Shown one piece after another: positions 35,503-44,327 of a stretch of 64,000 nucleotides of DNA. How positions within the stretch are numbered: the first letter of the stretch is position 1; every line of letters begins with the position of its first letter. Under the pieces are notes generated by a model. The model made no database searches, was not told where the DNA came from, and saw nothing but the letters and a program-made list of their open reading frames with translations. Origin of the DNA: Micromonospora sp. WMMD1082 (GTDB lineage: Bacteria; Actinomycetota; Actinomycetes; Mycobacteriales; Micromonosporaceae); NCBI RefSeq assembly GCF_029626175.1, contig NZ_JARUBM010000002.1, positions 1,054,001-1,118,000 of the forward strand. The letters are read 5' to 3'. The position numbers and the translations under genes were made by a program.

Positions 35503-36837
35503 CTACGGCTTCGCCCGCGGCTGGGACGCCTCGGCGAACTCCTCGCGCGGGTCGTGCAGCTGGCCGAGCGCCACCACCTCACGCTTGAGAACGAACGCCA
35601 GCGTCCAGTCGACCACCACCCGGACCTTGCGGTTGAAGGAGGGGATCCGGCTCATGTGGTACGTCCGGTGCATGAACCATGCCGGCCAGCCGGTCATCTT
35701 GATGCCGTAGACCTGCGCCACGCCCTTGTAGAGGCCGAGGCTGGCCACGCTGCCGGCGTGCTTGTGCTTGTAGGCGACCGGCTCCCGGCCCCGGATCACG
35801 GCCACGATGTTGTCGGCCATCCGCTGCGCCTGGCGCACCGCGTGCTGCGCGCTCGGCGAGCAGTAGTTGCCCGGCGGCTTGGTCAGATCCGGCACGGCGG
35901 CGCAGTCACCCGCGCTCCAGGCGCCCTCGACCACGCGGTCGCCGTCGACCACCTGCAACGTCGGCCGGCAGGTGACCCGGCCGCGCTCCTCGCGGGGGAG
36001 ATCGGTCGCGTCCAGCATCGGCGACGGCTTCACCCCCGCCGTCCAGACGATGGTGTCGGCGCTGAAGCTGTCACCGTCGGAGAGTTCGACCACCCCGTCG
36101 ACGCAGGACTCCAGGCGGGTGTCCAGCCGGATGTCCATGTCCCGCTTCAGCAACTGCTGCACCGTGTAGGCGCCCATGTCCCGGTCGACCTCGGGCAGCA
36201 CCCGTTGGGTGGCCTCGACGAGCACCCACCGCATGTCCGACGTCCGCAGCTCCGGGTAGTACCGCAGCGCGTCCCGGGCCATGTCCTCCATCTCGGCGAG
36301 CGCCTCGATGCCGGCGTACCCGCCCCCGACGAAGACGAAGGTCAGCGCCCGGCGGCGCACCGCGAGGTCGGTCGTCGCGGCGGCCACGTCCAGCCGTTCG
36401 AGGACGTGGTTGCGCAGGTAGATGGCCTCACCGATGGTCTTGAACCCGATGCCGTGCTCGTGCAGGCCCGGGATCGGCAGCGTCCGGGAGACCGAGCCCG
36501 GTGCGACCACGATGTGGTCGTACGTGATCTCCCGAGGCGGGCCGATGATCGGCTGCACGACGGCGGTCCGGCTCGCGTGGTCGACCCGGGTCACCGCACC
36601 CGCCACCACCGTGCACCGGCGCAACTCGCGACGCAGCGGCACCACGGAGTGCCGTGGGGAGATGTTCCCCGCCGAAGCCTCGGGCAGGAACGGCTGGTAC
36701 GTCATGTGCGGCTGGGGGTCGACGACGATGACCTCAGCCTCACGGGAACTCAGCTTCTTCGACAGGCGCAGCGCCGCGTAGAGACCGACGTGCCCGGCGC
36801 CCACCACAAGGATCCGCTTCGGATTCACGCCTACCAT
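35503..36837 (-). CDS. FAD-dependent NADH dehydrogenase-like oxidoreductase (NDH-2 type)
   Basis: This 444-aa protein has an N-terminal Rossmann FAD motif ILVVGAGHVGLYAALRL, a second dinucleotide motif FVFVGGGYAGIEALAEM, WTAGVKPSP and WSAGDCAAVPDL. The C-terminal region, GSVASLGLYKGVAQVYGIKMTGWPAWFMHR, is typical of membrane-attached type II NADH dehydrogenases. It passes electrons from NADH to menaquinone without pumping protons. ATG 36837 follows GGGGGAAAG. It converges with the membrane protein upstream. Confidence 0.85.
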   Translation of the reverse strand: MVGVNPKRILVVGAGHVGLYAALRLSKKLSSREAEVIVVDPQPHMTYQPFLPEASAGNISPRHSVVPLRRELRRCTVVAGAVTRVDHASRTAVVQPIIGPPREITYDHIVVAPGSVSRTLPIPGLHEHGIGFKTIGEAIYLRNHVLERLDVAAATTDLAVRRRALTFVFVGGGYAGIEALAEMEDMARDALRYYPELRTSDMRWVLVEATQRVLPEVDRDMGAYTVQQLLKRDMDIRLDTRLESCVDGVVELSDGDSFSADTIVWTAGVKPSPMLDATDLPREERGRVTCRPTLQVVDGDRVVEGAWSAGDCAAVPDLTKPPGNYCSPSAQHAVRQAQRMADNIVAVIRGREPVAYKHKHAGSVASLGLYKGVAQVYGIKMTGWPAWFMHRTYHMSRIPSFNRKVRVVVDWTLAFVLKREVVALGQLHDPREEFAEASQPRAKP

Positions 36838-36981
36838 CTTTCCCCCACCGGTAGCACTAATTCCGCTCGCGGCCCCGTTCTGTGACCGAGCACAACCGCT
36901 GTGACCCGCACGACTCCGACGCCGGGACCACGCGCTCCACAGCGGAAAGAGCCACCCCGTGGGCCCCCCGCGTCCCGCCGG

Positions 36982-37548
36982 TCACCTGCGTCGCAGCAGC
37001 CCGGCCAGCAACGCGGTCACCCCGACGGCGAGCAGCAGACCGGCGATCGTGACCGCCTGCCAGCCACCGCCACCGGCGGCCACGCTGGAGAGTTCGAGCA
37101 GCAGCACCCCGAGCACCGACGTGGCGAGCAACACGCCCGCGGCGCGGGTGAGCCAACGCACTATCACGTCCGGATCCACCACGGCGTCGTACGGCAGCAC
37201 CGCGACGAGGGCGCACAGCGTGTGCGTGAGATAGAGGGCGACGGCCACCGCCATCAGTCGCCAGAGCGCGATCGGCCGGTCGTACCCGTCGGTGGCGAGC
37301 AACCAGCCGACGACCGTGACCAGCGCCGCGAAGGTCGGCCAGAACCGGCGTGGCGCCAGCGCGGGCAGCACCGCGACCGCGACCAGCGGGCCCAGCGCCT
37401 GCCCGGCGACGACCTCGGCGGGGTACGCCAGCAGCAACCCCACCAGCGCGCTGAGGAAGATCCCTATCCGCACCACCACGGGAGTCGCCGAGATCCGGCC
37501 GGCCGCCGTCCGCCACGCCCGGGCACGCTCGGTGACCGTCCCGATCAT
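36982..37548 (-). CDS. Small integral membrane protein of the MoxR/DUF58 operon
   Basis: This 188-aa protein has four or five hydrophobic helices (VVRIGIFLSALVGLLLAYPAEVVAG, LGPLVAVAVLPALA, FAALVTVVGWLLA, LMAVAVALYLTHTLCALVAVL, and a C-terminal pair) and a basic terminus LLRRR. I see no catalytic residues. It begins 4 nt after the DUF58 gene and is the last gene of the operon. Function unknown. Confidence 0.72.
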   Translation of the reverse strand: MIGTVTERARAWRTAAGRISATPVVVRIGIFLSALVGLLLAYPAEVVAGQALGPLVAVAVLPALAPRRFWPTFAALVTVVGWLLATDGYDRPIALWRLMAVAVALYLTHTLCALVAVLPYDAVVDPDVIVRWLTRAAGVLLATSVLGVLLLELSSVAAGGGGWQAVTIAGLLLAVGVTALLAGLLRRR

Positions 37549-37552
37549 GGTG

Positions 37553-38935
37553 TCACCCCACCCTCGGGGCGGTGGCCAGTCTCGCCACGTCGCGTAGCAC
37601 CTGGTCGAGGCTGCCCGCGCCGGCCCACGGCACCACCGGCACCCCGTGCTCGCGCAACTGCGCGATCATCGTGTCGCGGTCCAGCCGCCACAGCCGGTAC
37701 GCCACCTCGGCCCAGCCCCGGTCCTTCGGCGGTGACAGGTCGGCGGGGAGGGTGTCCACGGCGACCACGAACCGTCCCGAGCGGGCCAGCCGGGCCAGCA
37801 TCTGCGCCGAGCGCTCCTGCAACAGTGGCGTGAGCACCACCACCAGCGCGTCGGCGGAGAGCAGTTGGGGCCCGAACACCTGGTCGTACGGTTCGTGGGG
37901 GGACGACTGGGCCTTGACGTCCAACAGCCACTCCAGCACGGTCAGATACTGCCGGCGCCCGGTCGCCGGGCGCAGCCGGCGGGCACTCGGGCCGTACTCC
38001 AGCAGCGCCACCCGGTCGCCCCGGTGCAGGTAGTGCTCGGCGATGGCGGCGGCCGCCCGGACCGTGGTGTCCAGCACCGACGCCGTGCCGGCGATCCCAC
38101 CGGAGCGGCCCGCCTCGGCCAGCACGTCGAGCAGCACGACCACCTCGGCGTCCCGGTCGGAGAGGGTGGCCGCCACGTGCAGCTGCCGGGCCCGCAGCGA
38201 CACCCGCCAGTCGATGCGGCGCAGCCGGTCGCCCGGGGCGAAGACCCGCACCCCGGCCAGCTCACCGCCCTCACCGGGGCGACGCGAGTGGTGCGCGCCG
38301 ACCAGCCCGGCGGCCCGGGGCATCGCCTCGACCGCCTCGAACGGCTCGGTCTTCGGGTACACCTTGGACCGGATCGGCTCGGCGATCACCGCGCGCGAGA
38401 CCAGCAGGCCCTGCGCGGTGGCGACCCGGGCGCCCGCCGGGCCGATCCGGTGCCGGCCCCAGCGCAGCGCGGTGCCGGCCAGCTCCAGGTCGACGGCGGT
38501 GTCCGGGGCGACCGAGGTCACGAAGGGGCGGTCCGCCAGGGCCACCCGACCGCCACCGGCGGGGCGGTTCGACCCGGCGACCGCGCCGCCCGCGAGGCTC
38601 GCGCGTTCGATCCGCAGCCAGGGCGAGACCCGGGTACGCAGCACCGCGACGTCGTAGCCGACCGCGCCCGGGTTGCCGACGCTGACCGTCGCGGCCGCCT
38701 CGCCGCCCTCCACCAGATGCCCGTCGTCGGCGCCGATCCACACCCGGGGCAGCTCGGTGGGCCGGCGACGCAACGCGTACGCGGTGCCGAGCGCGAACGG
38801 TGCGGCCAGCACGATCAGGTCCACCCGGCCCAGCAGCACCGCGGCGGCCAGGAGCAGGCCGGTGAGCAGCACCGCCCGGCCGAACGCCCAGGTGGGCGTC
38901 CAGTTGGCCGGTACCGGTCGGTCCGCGGGGCTCAC
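37553..38935 (-). CDS. DUF58-domain protein, partner of MoxR
   Basis: This 460-aa protein has two N-terminal membrane helices (about 17-55), a beta-rich region, and the DUF58 signature RRPGEGGELAGVRVFAPGDRLRRIDWRVS near residues 215-245. A VWA-like segment with VVVLLDVLAEAG follows. DUF58 proteins work with MoxR ATPases, probably in folding or activating envelope complexes. It starts 6 nt downstream of the MoxR gene. Confidence 0.87.
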   Translation of the reverse strand: MSPADRPVPANWTPTWAFGRAVLLTGLLLAAAVLLGRVDLIVLAAPFALGTAYALRRRPTELPRVWIGADDGHLVEGGEAAATVSVGNPGAVGYDVAVLRTRVSPWLRIERASLAGGAVAGSNRPAGGGRVALADRPFVTSVAPDTAVDLELAGTALRWGRHRIGPAGARVATAQGLLVSRAVIAEPIRSKVYPKTEPFEAVEAMPRAAGLVGAHHSRRPGEGGELAGVRVFAPGDRLRRIDWRVSLRARQLHVAATLSDRDAEVVVLLDVLAEAGRSGGIAGTASVLDTTVRAAAAIAEHYLHRGDRVALLEYGPSARRLRPATGRRQYLTVLEWLLDVKAQSSPHEPYDQVFGPQLLSADALVVVLTPLLQERSAQMLARLARSGRFVVAVDTLPADLSPPKDRGWAEVAYRLWRLDRDTMIAQLREHGVPVVPWAGAGSLDQVLRDVARLATAPRVG

Positions 38936-38941
38936 AACGGG

Positions 38942-39949
38942 TCAGTCTCCCTGCCGACCGGCGGCGTAGCTGGGCAGGGCACCGCTGGCCGGTGCCGGGG
39001 TGCCGTCGAGAACCTCACCGACCACGAAGGACGGATCGACCCGACGCAGCCACATCTCCGGCCGCAGGGTGATCCGGTGCGCCAGCGCCGGTGCCGCCAC
39101 GTCCTTGACGTCCTCCGGCACCACGTAGTCCCGACCGGAGAGCACCGCCCGGACCCGGGCCAGCAGCAGCAGCGCCAGCGAGCCCCGCGGCGAGGCGCCG
39201 ACCAGCACCGACGGGTGCTCCCGGGTGGCCGCGGTCAGCGCCACGATGTAGCGGCCGACCGAGTCCTCCACCACCACGTCCTCCAGCGCCGCCTGCATGG
39301 CGCGCAGCGTGCCGGCGTCGACGACCGGCTTGATCTCGGCCTCCTCGCGGCGGCGCGCCATCCGCCGGCGGAGCACCTCCCACTCCTCCTCCTGCGCCGG
39401 ATAGCCGAACGACACCCGCAGCAGGAACCGGTCCAGCTGCGCCTCCGGCAGCGGGTAGGTGCCCTCGTACTCGATGGGGTTGGCGGTGGCGAGCACGTGG
39501 AAGGGCTCGTCCAGCCGGTACGTCACGCCCTCCACCGAGACCTGCTTCTCCTGCATCGCCTCCAGCAGGGCCGACTGGGTCTTCGGCGGGGTCCGGTTGA
39601 TCTCGTCGGCGAGCAGCAGGTTGGTGAAGACCGGCCCGGCCCGGAACGTGAAGTCGCCGCTGCGTTGGTCGTAGAGGAACGAACCGGTGACGTCGGCGGG
39701 CAGCAGGTCGGGGGTGAACTGAAGGCGCCGGAAGTCCAGCCCGAGCGCCTGGGCGAAGGAGCGTGCGGTGAGCGTCTTACCCAGGCCGGGCAGGTCCTCC
39801 AGGAGCACGTTCCCGCCGGCGAGGATGCCGGCGAGGACCAGCTCCAGGGCGTCCCGCTTGCCGACCACGACCTGACCCACCGCGTCCAGTACCGCCCGGG
39901 CGAGGCGACCGACCTCGGTGGGGGGCATCGTGCGGCCGACGTCGTTCAT
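38942..39949 (-). CDS. MoxR-family AAA ATPase
   Basis: This 335-aa AAA+ ATPase has Walker A DLPGLGKT, Walker B LLADEINRTPPKTQSALLEAM and the sensor region VLATANPIEYEGTYPLPEAQLDRFLLR. All are standard for MoxR/RavA-type chaperones, which act with DUF58/VWA proteins. ATG 39949. The IS110-family element lies immediately upstream, so any promoter or readthrough from the two upstream genes (41376-42720) is interrupted. Expression may now depend on sequence within the element. Confidence 0.93.
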   Translation of the reverse strand: MNDVGRTMPPTEVGRLARAVLDAVGQVVVGKRDALELVLAGILAGGNVLLEDLPGLGKTLTARSFAQALGLDFRRLQFTPDLLPADVTGSFLYDQRSGDFTFRAGPVFTNLLLADEINRTPPKTQSALLEAMQEKQVSVEGVTYRLDEPFHVLATANPIEYEGTYPLPEAQLDRFLLRVSFGYPAQEEEWEVLRRRMARRREEAEIKPVVDAGTLRAMQAALEDVVVEDSVGRYIVALTAATREHPSVLVGASPRGSLALLLLARVRAVLSGRDYVVPEDVKDVAAPALAHRITLRPEMWLRRVDPSFVVGEVLDGTPAPASGALPSYAAGRQGD

Positions 39950-39989
39950 CAGGTCCTACCTTCTTGATCGTGATGACCGCCCTGTTCGT

Positions 39990-40170
39990 AGGGTTGGCTC
40001 ATCCGGGGGTGCTGGGTGTGGCTTTCATCGGGTTGCCGTTGATGGCTCAGGAGACCTGGCCGCCCAGCACCCCGCGACGACTCGGCCGCCGATTGGGAGT
40101 TGCGAGTAGATCGCTGTGTAGGACCATGCCGGCGAGGTCGTCTGCGGACCGACTCACCAACGAACTTGTG
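39990..40170 (+). ncRNA. Candidate bridge RNA region of the IS110 element
   Basis: The 5' non-coding part contains an 11-bp perfect helix (40006-40016/40063-40073) enclosing a smaller stem with CATCGG and CCGTTGATG, followed by further GC-rich stems. In IS110-group elements this interval encodes the bridge RNA that pairs with target and donor DNA. Identification here rests on position and secondary structure; the guide loops are not assigned. Confidence 0.45.
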
Positions 40171-40179
40171 GAGGTGACC

Positions 40180-41370
40180 GTGCCCAAGGTGTGGGCCGGC
40201 GTAGATATCGGCAAGGCGCATCACCACTGTGTGGTGGTCGACCAGAACGGCGACCGGCTGCTGTCGCGGCGAGTGGCCAACGAGGAAGCGGAGTTGCTGA
40301 CGCTGCTGGCCGATGTGCTGGCACTGAGCGACGAGGTCACGTGGGCGGTCGACGTGGCCGACGGCGGCGCGGCTCTGCTGATCGCCTTGCTGATCAACCA
40401 TGAGCAGCGGCTGGTCTATATCTCTGGTCTCGCGGTGAACCGGGCCGCCGCCGGTTACCGCGGAACCGGCAAGACCGATGCCCGCGACGCCGCAGTGATC
40501 GCCGACCAGGCACGTATGCGCCGTGACCTCAGCCCGGTGCGCCCGGGAGACGAGGCGGCCGTCGAGTTGAAGATCCTCACCGCCCGCCGGAGCGACCTGG
40601 TCGCCGACCGGACCCGCACCATCAACCGACTGCGCGAGCAGTTGCTGAACATCTTCCCCGCGCTGGAACGTGCCCTCGACCTGACCAACCACGGCCCGCT
40701 GGTGCTGCTGACCGGCTATCAGACCCCCGCAGCTCTTCGCCGTGTCGGCGTCGCGCGGTTGCAGACCTGGCTGCGTAACCGCAAAGTCCGCTCGGCCGGC
40801 ACCATCGCCGCCGCCGCTGTCGAGGCCGCCGACCGGCAACGCACCACGCTGCCCGGCGAGAAGCTCACCGCCCAGATGGTTCACACCCTCGCCAAGGAGG
40901 TGATCGCCCTCAACGAGAAGGTCAGCGAGATCGACAAGCTCATCGAGGGCCGGTTTCATGAGCACGAACTCGCCGAAGTGATCTCCAGCATGCCCGGCAT
41001 CGGCGCGCTGCTCGGCGCTGAGTTCCTGGCCGCCACCGGCGGCGACCTCGACGCCTTCGGCACCCCGGACCGGCTGGCCGGCTTCGCCGGCCTGGCTCCC
41101 TCGCCCCGCGATTCCGGACGCGTCAGCGGCAACCTGCACCGCCCACGCCGCTACCACCGGGGCCTCCAGCGCGTCTTCTACACCTCCGCGCTGATCAGCA
41201 TCCAACGATGCACCGAGTCGCGGCGCTTCTACGACCGCAAACGCGGCGAGGGCAAACGGCACACTCAGGCCGTACTCGCACTCGCCCGCCGCCGAATCAA
41301 CGTCCTGTGGGCACTCCTGCGTGACAGACGGTGCTACCAACCCGTACCGCCTGCCGCTATCGCGGCTTGA
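40180..41370 (+). CDS. IS110-family DEDD transposase
   Basis: This 396-aa protein has KVWAGVDIGKAHHHCVVVD (first Asp), KTDARDAAVIADQARM (DARD acidic pair), and a C-terminal SMPGIGALLGAEFLAATGG followed by LAGFAGLAPSPRDSGRVSGN with the conserved serine. The second acidic position falls in VTWAVDVADGGAALL, with Asp where Glu is usual. GTG 40180 follows GGAGGT at 4 nt; the open frame to 39964 covers non-coding DNA. The C-terminus is intact, so it may be active. Confidence 0.92.
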   Translation: MPKVWAGVDIGKAHHHCVVVDQNGDRLLSRRVANEEAELLTLLADVLALSDEVTWAVDVADGGAALLIALLINHEQRLVYISGLAVNRAAAGYRGTGKTDARDAAVIADQARMRRDLSPVRPGDEAAVELKILTARRSDLVADRTRTINRLREQLLNIFPALERALDLTNHGPLVLLTGYQTPAALRRVGVARLQTWLRNRKVRSAGTIAAAAVEAADRQRTTLPGEKLTAQMVHTLAKEVIALNEKVSEIDKLIEGRFHEHELAEVISSMPGIGALLGAEFLAATGGDLDAFGTPDRLAGFAGLAPSPRDSGRVSGNLHRPRRYHRGLQRVFYTSALISIQRCTESRRFYDRKRGEGKRHTQAVLALARRRINVLWALLRDRRCYQPVPPAAIAA

Positions 41371-41375
41371 CAACG

Positions 41376-41969
41376 TCATTGGGAGGTCTTCTCCAGTTCG
41401 GCGACGATCGCCGCGAGGTCGCGCGGCGAAGGGGTACGGCGGGGCGGGGTGTCCAGGAACGTCCACAGCCGGTCGCCCAGCAGGGCACGGGCCCGCGCCG
41501 GATCCGACTCGCGGGTCACGCCGTGCTTCAGGCGCAGCCGCTCGTCGGCCAGCTCGGCCAGGCGGGGCAGGATCACGTGGGTGAACCGCTCCGGTCGCGT
41601 CCGGGACCACTCCAGGGGCAGTTCCCAGCCGTTGATGGCGGTGCGCAGCGCGTCCCGGGCGTCCCAGTTGTACATGCCGTCCTCCTCCCCGCCCCGGGTG
41701 TGCGGCCCGGTGCGGGTGGACTTCGGCGGCGGCGCGAGCGCGGCGACGATGCGGCGGACCACGATCAGCGTGACCACCGCGGCGACCAGCACCAGCAGCG
41801 ACACCCGCAGCCCGACCGCGCGCAGCCCGGCGACGGAAACGACGGTCACGGCCGCGGTCACACCGAGGACACCGGCCACGGTACGCAACCGCCCGCCCGG
41901 GCGCGGCTCGGGCTGGACCGGCCGCTCCTCGGAGAAGCTGAGCAGGTCGTCGATGCTCGTCCTGCTCAT
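41376..41969 (-). CDS. Membrane protein of the MoxR operon, upstream of the IS element
   Basis: This 197-aa protein has a short cytosolic N-terminus (MSRTSIDDLLSFSEERP), two membrane helices (about 30-72) and a soluble C-terminal part (YNWDARDALRTAINGWELP, then LWTFLDTPPRRTPSPRDLAAIVAELEKTSQ). No known catalytic motif. Its stop (41376-41378) lies at the right edge of the IS110 element, so the last residues may be supplied by the insertion. It follows the DUF4129 gene by 22 nt. Confidence 0.7.
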   Translation of the reverse strand: MSRTSIDDLLSFSEERPVQPEPRPGGRLRTVAGVLGVTAAVTVVSVAGLRAVGLRVSLLVLVAAVVTLIVVRRIVAALAPPPKSTRTGPHTRGGEEDGMYNWDARDALRTAINGWELPLEWSRTRPERFTHVILPRLAELADERLRLKHGVTRESDPARARALLGDRLWTFLDTPPRRTPSPRDLAAIVAELEKTSQ

Positions 41970-41991
41970 GCCGGCACTCCGCTGCGCTCGC

Positions 41992-42720
41992 TCATGCCGG
42001 CTCCCGCTCGGTCGCCAGGGTGAGTTCGCCGCGTAGCCGGCGCAGGGCCGCGCGGGCCTGGTCACGGGTCCGTTCGTCGACCGGGCGGGTAGCGTACCGG
42101 GCCTCCCGGTAGACGTGCGCGAACTCGGCCAGCACGTCGGCGCTGACGATCGCCGGCACCCCGCTGGACGGGTCACCGCGCAGCAGCCGGCTGACCAGGT
42201 CGGTGGGGGTGTCGCCGGCCAGCCGGGACACCCCGGCGGTGGCCGCGGCCTCTTCGAGGCGTACCCAGCAGGCGATCACCGCGGTACGCGGGTCGGTGGC
42301 GCGATCGTCCAGCTCGACCAGACCGGCATCCACAGCCGCGGCCACCTCGGCGGCAGTGCCCCCGGCGCGGCGCCGCTCCGGCCGCGCGGGCAGCGCCCGG
42401 GTGACCCGGAGCGTCACCCCCCGCAGCACGGTCCAGGCCAGGTAGCCGAGGACGGCGAGCAGCGCCAGCCCGAGCAGCACCAGCGTCGCCGTGCCGAGCC
42501 AGGACGGAATCTCGGTGCGGGTCTGCTCGGCGGCCTCCCGGGGCTCGGCCGGAATCGACGGACGCGGTTCGTCGCTCGGGTACTCCAGGACGAAGGGCGC
42601 GTCCCCGGCGGCGGGCGGGATCCGGCTCGCGCCGATCGACGAGTGCGCGGCGGCCAGGGTGACGGCGGCGAGCAGGGCGATCACCACCGCTACCGGCCAC
42701 CATCTGCGCAGGACGTCCAT
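41992..42720 (-). CDS. DUF4129-domain membrane protein
   Basis: This 242-aa protein has an N-terminal signal-anchor (VAVVIALLAAVTLAAAHSS), a Pro/Glu-rich external loop and a second transmembrane helix (LGTATLVLLGLALLAVLGYLAW). The cytosolic DUF4129 region has DPRTAVIACWVRLEEAA and PTDLVSRLL, then FAHVYREARYATRPV. DUF4129 genes accompany MoxR/DUF58 operons. ATG 42720 follows GGAGGT. It heads the operon that the IS110 element interrupts. Confidence 0.82.
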   Translation of the reverse strand: MDVLRRWWPVAVVIALLAAVTLAAAHSSIGASRIPPAAGDAPFVLEYPSDEPRPSIPAEPREAAEQTRTEIPSWLGTATLVLLGLALLAVLGYLAWTVLRGVTLRVTRALPARPERRRAGGTAAEVAAAVDAGLVELDDRATDPRTAVIACWVRLEEAAATAGVSRLAGDTPTDLVSRLLRGDPSSGVPAIVSADVLAEFAHVYREARYATRPVDERTRDQARAALRRLRGELTLATEREPA

Positions 42721-42796
42721 CCGACTACCTCCGGGCCGCCCGGGCGTACGGCGGGCGGTCGTGCGTACCGTCCGACATCGTCACCGCCCCGCAGCC

Positions 42797-43537
42797 TCAG
42801 TCCACCCCGGCCAATCGTTTCGCCCGGGCGAACACATCGTCCAGCATCCCTGGTGTCAGCCGCCCCGTGAAGGTGTTCTGCTGGCTGACGTGGTAACAAC
42901 CGAGCAGTTCCGGTACGGCCGTGCCGGACCAGTCTGCCCCATGGCCGAACGACGGTCGCGGGCTGGGCGGACGGACGCCGTACACGTCACGCAGCGCCGG
43001 CCACCACGCGGCCCAGGCAAAGGCCCCCAGCGCCACCACCACCCGCAGCGTCGGCCGGATCAGTTCGACCTCGCGGCGCAGCCAGGGCGCGCAGGTGTCC
43101 CGCTCGACCGGGGTGGGCTTGTTGTCCGGCGGGGCGCAGCGCACGGCGGCGAAGATCCGGGTCTGCCGCAGCGCCAGCCCGTCGTCGGCGGCCACACTGG
43201 TGGGTTGGTTGGCCAGGCCGGCACGGTGCAGCGCGGCGAAGAGCACGTCGCCGGAGCGGTCGCCGGTGAAGATCCGGCCGGTGCGGTTGCCGCCGTGCGC
43301 GGCCGGAGCCAGGCCGAGGATCGCGATCCGGGCCGCCGGATCGCCGAAGCCCGGCACCGGTCGACCCCAGTACTCCTGCTCCCGGAACGCGGCCCGCTTC
43401 GTGCGGGCGACCTCCTCCCGCCAGTCGACCAGCCGGGGGCAGGCGAAGCAGTCGGCCACGGCCGCGTCCAGGTCGGCCAGATCGCCCGCCCGCGCCGCGC
43501 GGGCGACCACCTCGCCCGGGGTACGCGACTCAGCCAA
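42797..43537 (-). CDS. Family-5 uracil-DNA glycosylase (UDGb)
   Basis: This 246-aa protein has [24 protein letters not shown], the family-5 UDG active-site motif, and a C-terminal [16 protein letters not shown]. Cys residues ([23 protein letters not shown]) can hold a 4Fe-4S cluster. It removes uracil and deaminated purines from DNA in high-GC genomes. It overlaps the dienelactone hydrolase gene by 8 nt. Confidence 0.92.
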   Translation of the reverse strand: MAESRTPGEVVARAARAGDLADLDAAVADCFACPRLVDWREEVARTKRAAFREQEYWGRPVPGFGDPAARIAILGLAPAAHGGNRTGRIFTGDRSGDVLFAALHRAGLANQPTSVAADDGLALRQTRIFAAVRCAPPDNKPTPVERDTCAPWLRREVELIRPTLRVVVALGAFAWAAWWPALRDVYGVRPPSPRPSFGHGADWSGTAVPELLGCYHVSQQNTFTGRLTPGMLDDVFARAKRLAGVD

Positions 43538-44216
43538 GCTTGGCCCGGAAGAGTTCGAGGGTACGGGCCCAGGCGCTGATGGCGGCCAGCTGGTCGAACT
43601 TCTCCGGCCGGTCCTCGTTGAAGAAGGCGTGCGCGGTCCCGGGATAGTCGTGCAGTTGGCAGGTGCCGCCGCCGCTCTCGATGGCCCGGCGGACCGCCTG
43701 CACGCCCGGGTCGGCGGAGGTGCCGTCCGCCTCCGCGCAGTGCACGAGCGCGTCCTTGCCCGCGTAGTCGGCCCACTCGGCGCGCATGCCCTCCCACGGC
43801 AACCTCGGATAGAAGGCGGCGGTGGCGACGATCCGCTCGGAGACGTTCGCCGACCAGAGCGCCAGGCTGGCTCCGGCGCAGAAGCCGGCGCAGCCGACCT
43901 TGCCGGTGACCTCGATGCGGCCGGCGAGATAGTCGGCGGCGGCGGCGATCTCCCGCGCCGACTCGTCCATCTGCGGGCCGTTCAGCATCTGCTGAGGCTC
44001 GCTCGGCTTCCCGGCCGACTCGCCGTGCCGGAAGTCGGGAGCGAGCGCCACGAAGCCCGCCTCGGCGAACCGGTCCACCACGGACCGGATGTGGGGTACG
44101 AGGCCCCACCAGTCCTGAATGACGATCACCGCGGGGCTGGCCGCGCCGGTGGCGGGGATCGCGAGATATCCCTCACCCGTACCGCCATCACCACGGTAGG
44201 TAATCATCTCGCCCAT
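43530..44216 (-). CDS. Dienelactone hydrolase-family protein
   Basis: This 228-aa alpha/beta hydrolase has IQDWWGL near the oxyanion region, the nucleophile Cys in GFCAGAS, and the His in GTAHAFFNE. It belongs to the dienelactone hydrolase family, which opens cyclic esters; many members have unknown substrates. ATG 44216 follows TAGGAGGA. It is the upstream gene of a pair with the uracil-DNA glycosylase. Confidence 0.9.
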   Translation of the reverse strand: MGEMITYRGDGGTGEGYLAIPATGAASPAVIVIQDWWGLVPHIRSVVDRFAEAGFVALAPDFRHGESAGKPSEPQQMLNGPQMDESAREIAAAADYLAGRIEVTGKVGCAGFCAGASLALWSANVSERIVATAAFYPRLPWEGMRAEWADYAGKDALVHCAEADGTSADPGVQAVRRAIESGGGTCQLHDYPGTAHAFFNEDRPEKFDQLAAISAWARTLELFRAKLG

Positions 44217-44327
44217 TGGCCCGTCCTCCTAGCGGTCAGTCATCGTTGGCTGGTCGCCCAGTGGTCTTACGTGCCGGTAGCCTGCCACGCGGTGACCACC
44301 GCCGGGAAGATGCCGGAACAGTGGCAT

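Larger units (their letters stand above)
39950..41375 (+). mobile_element. IS110-family insertion element
   Basis: A single DEDD-type transposase gene is preceded by about 220 nt of non-coding DNA and followed by only a few bases before the next gene's stop. No terminal inverted repeats are obvious, as expected for the IS110 group. It splits a minus-strand operon between the gene ending at 41376 and MoxR starting at 39949. Exact ends are uncertain by several bases. Confidence 0.75.

Noticed and set aside
39949..41610. A 553-codon minus-strand open frame across the IS element
   Set aside because: Runs antisense to the transposase and into the neighbouring genes; no protein-like character.
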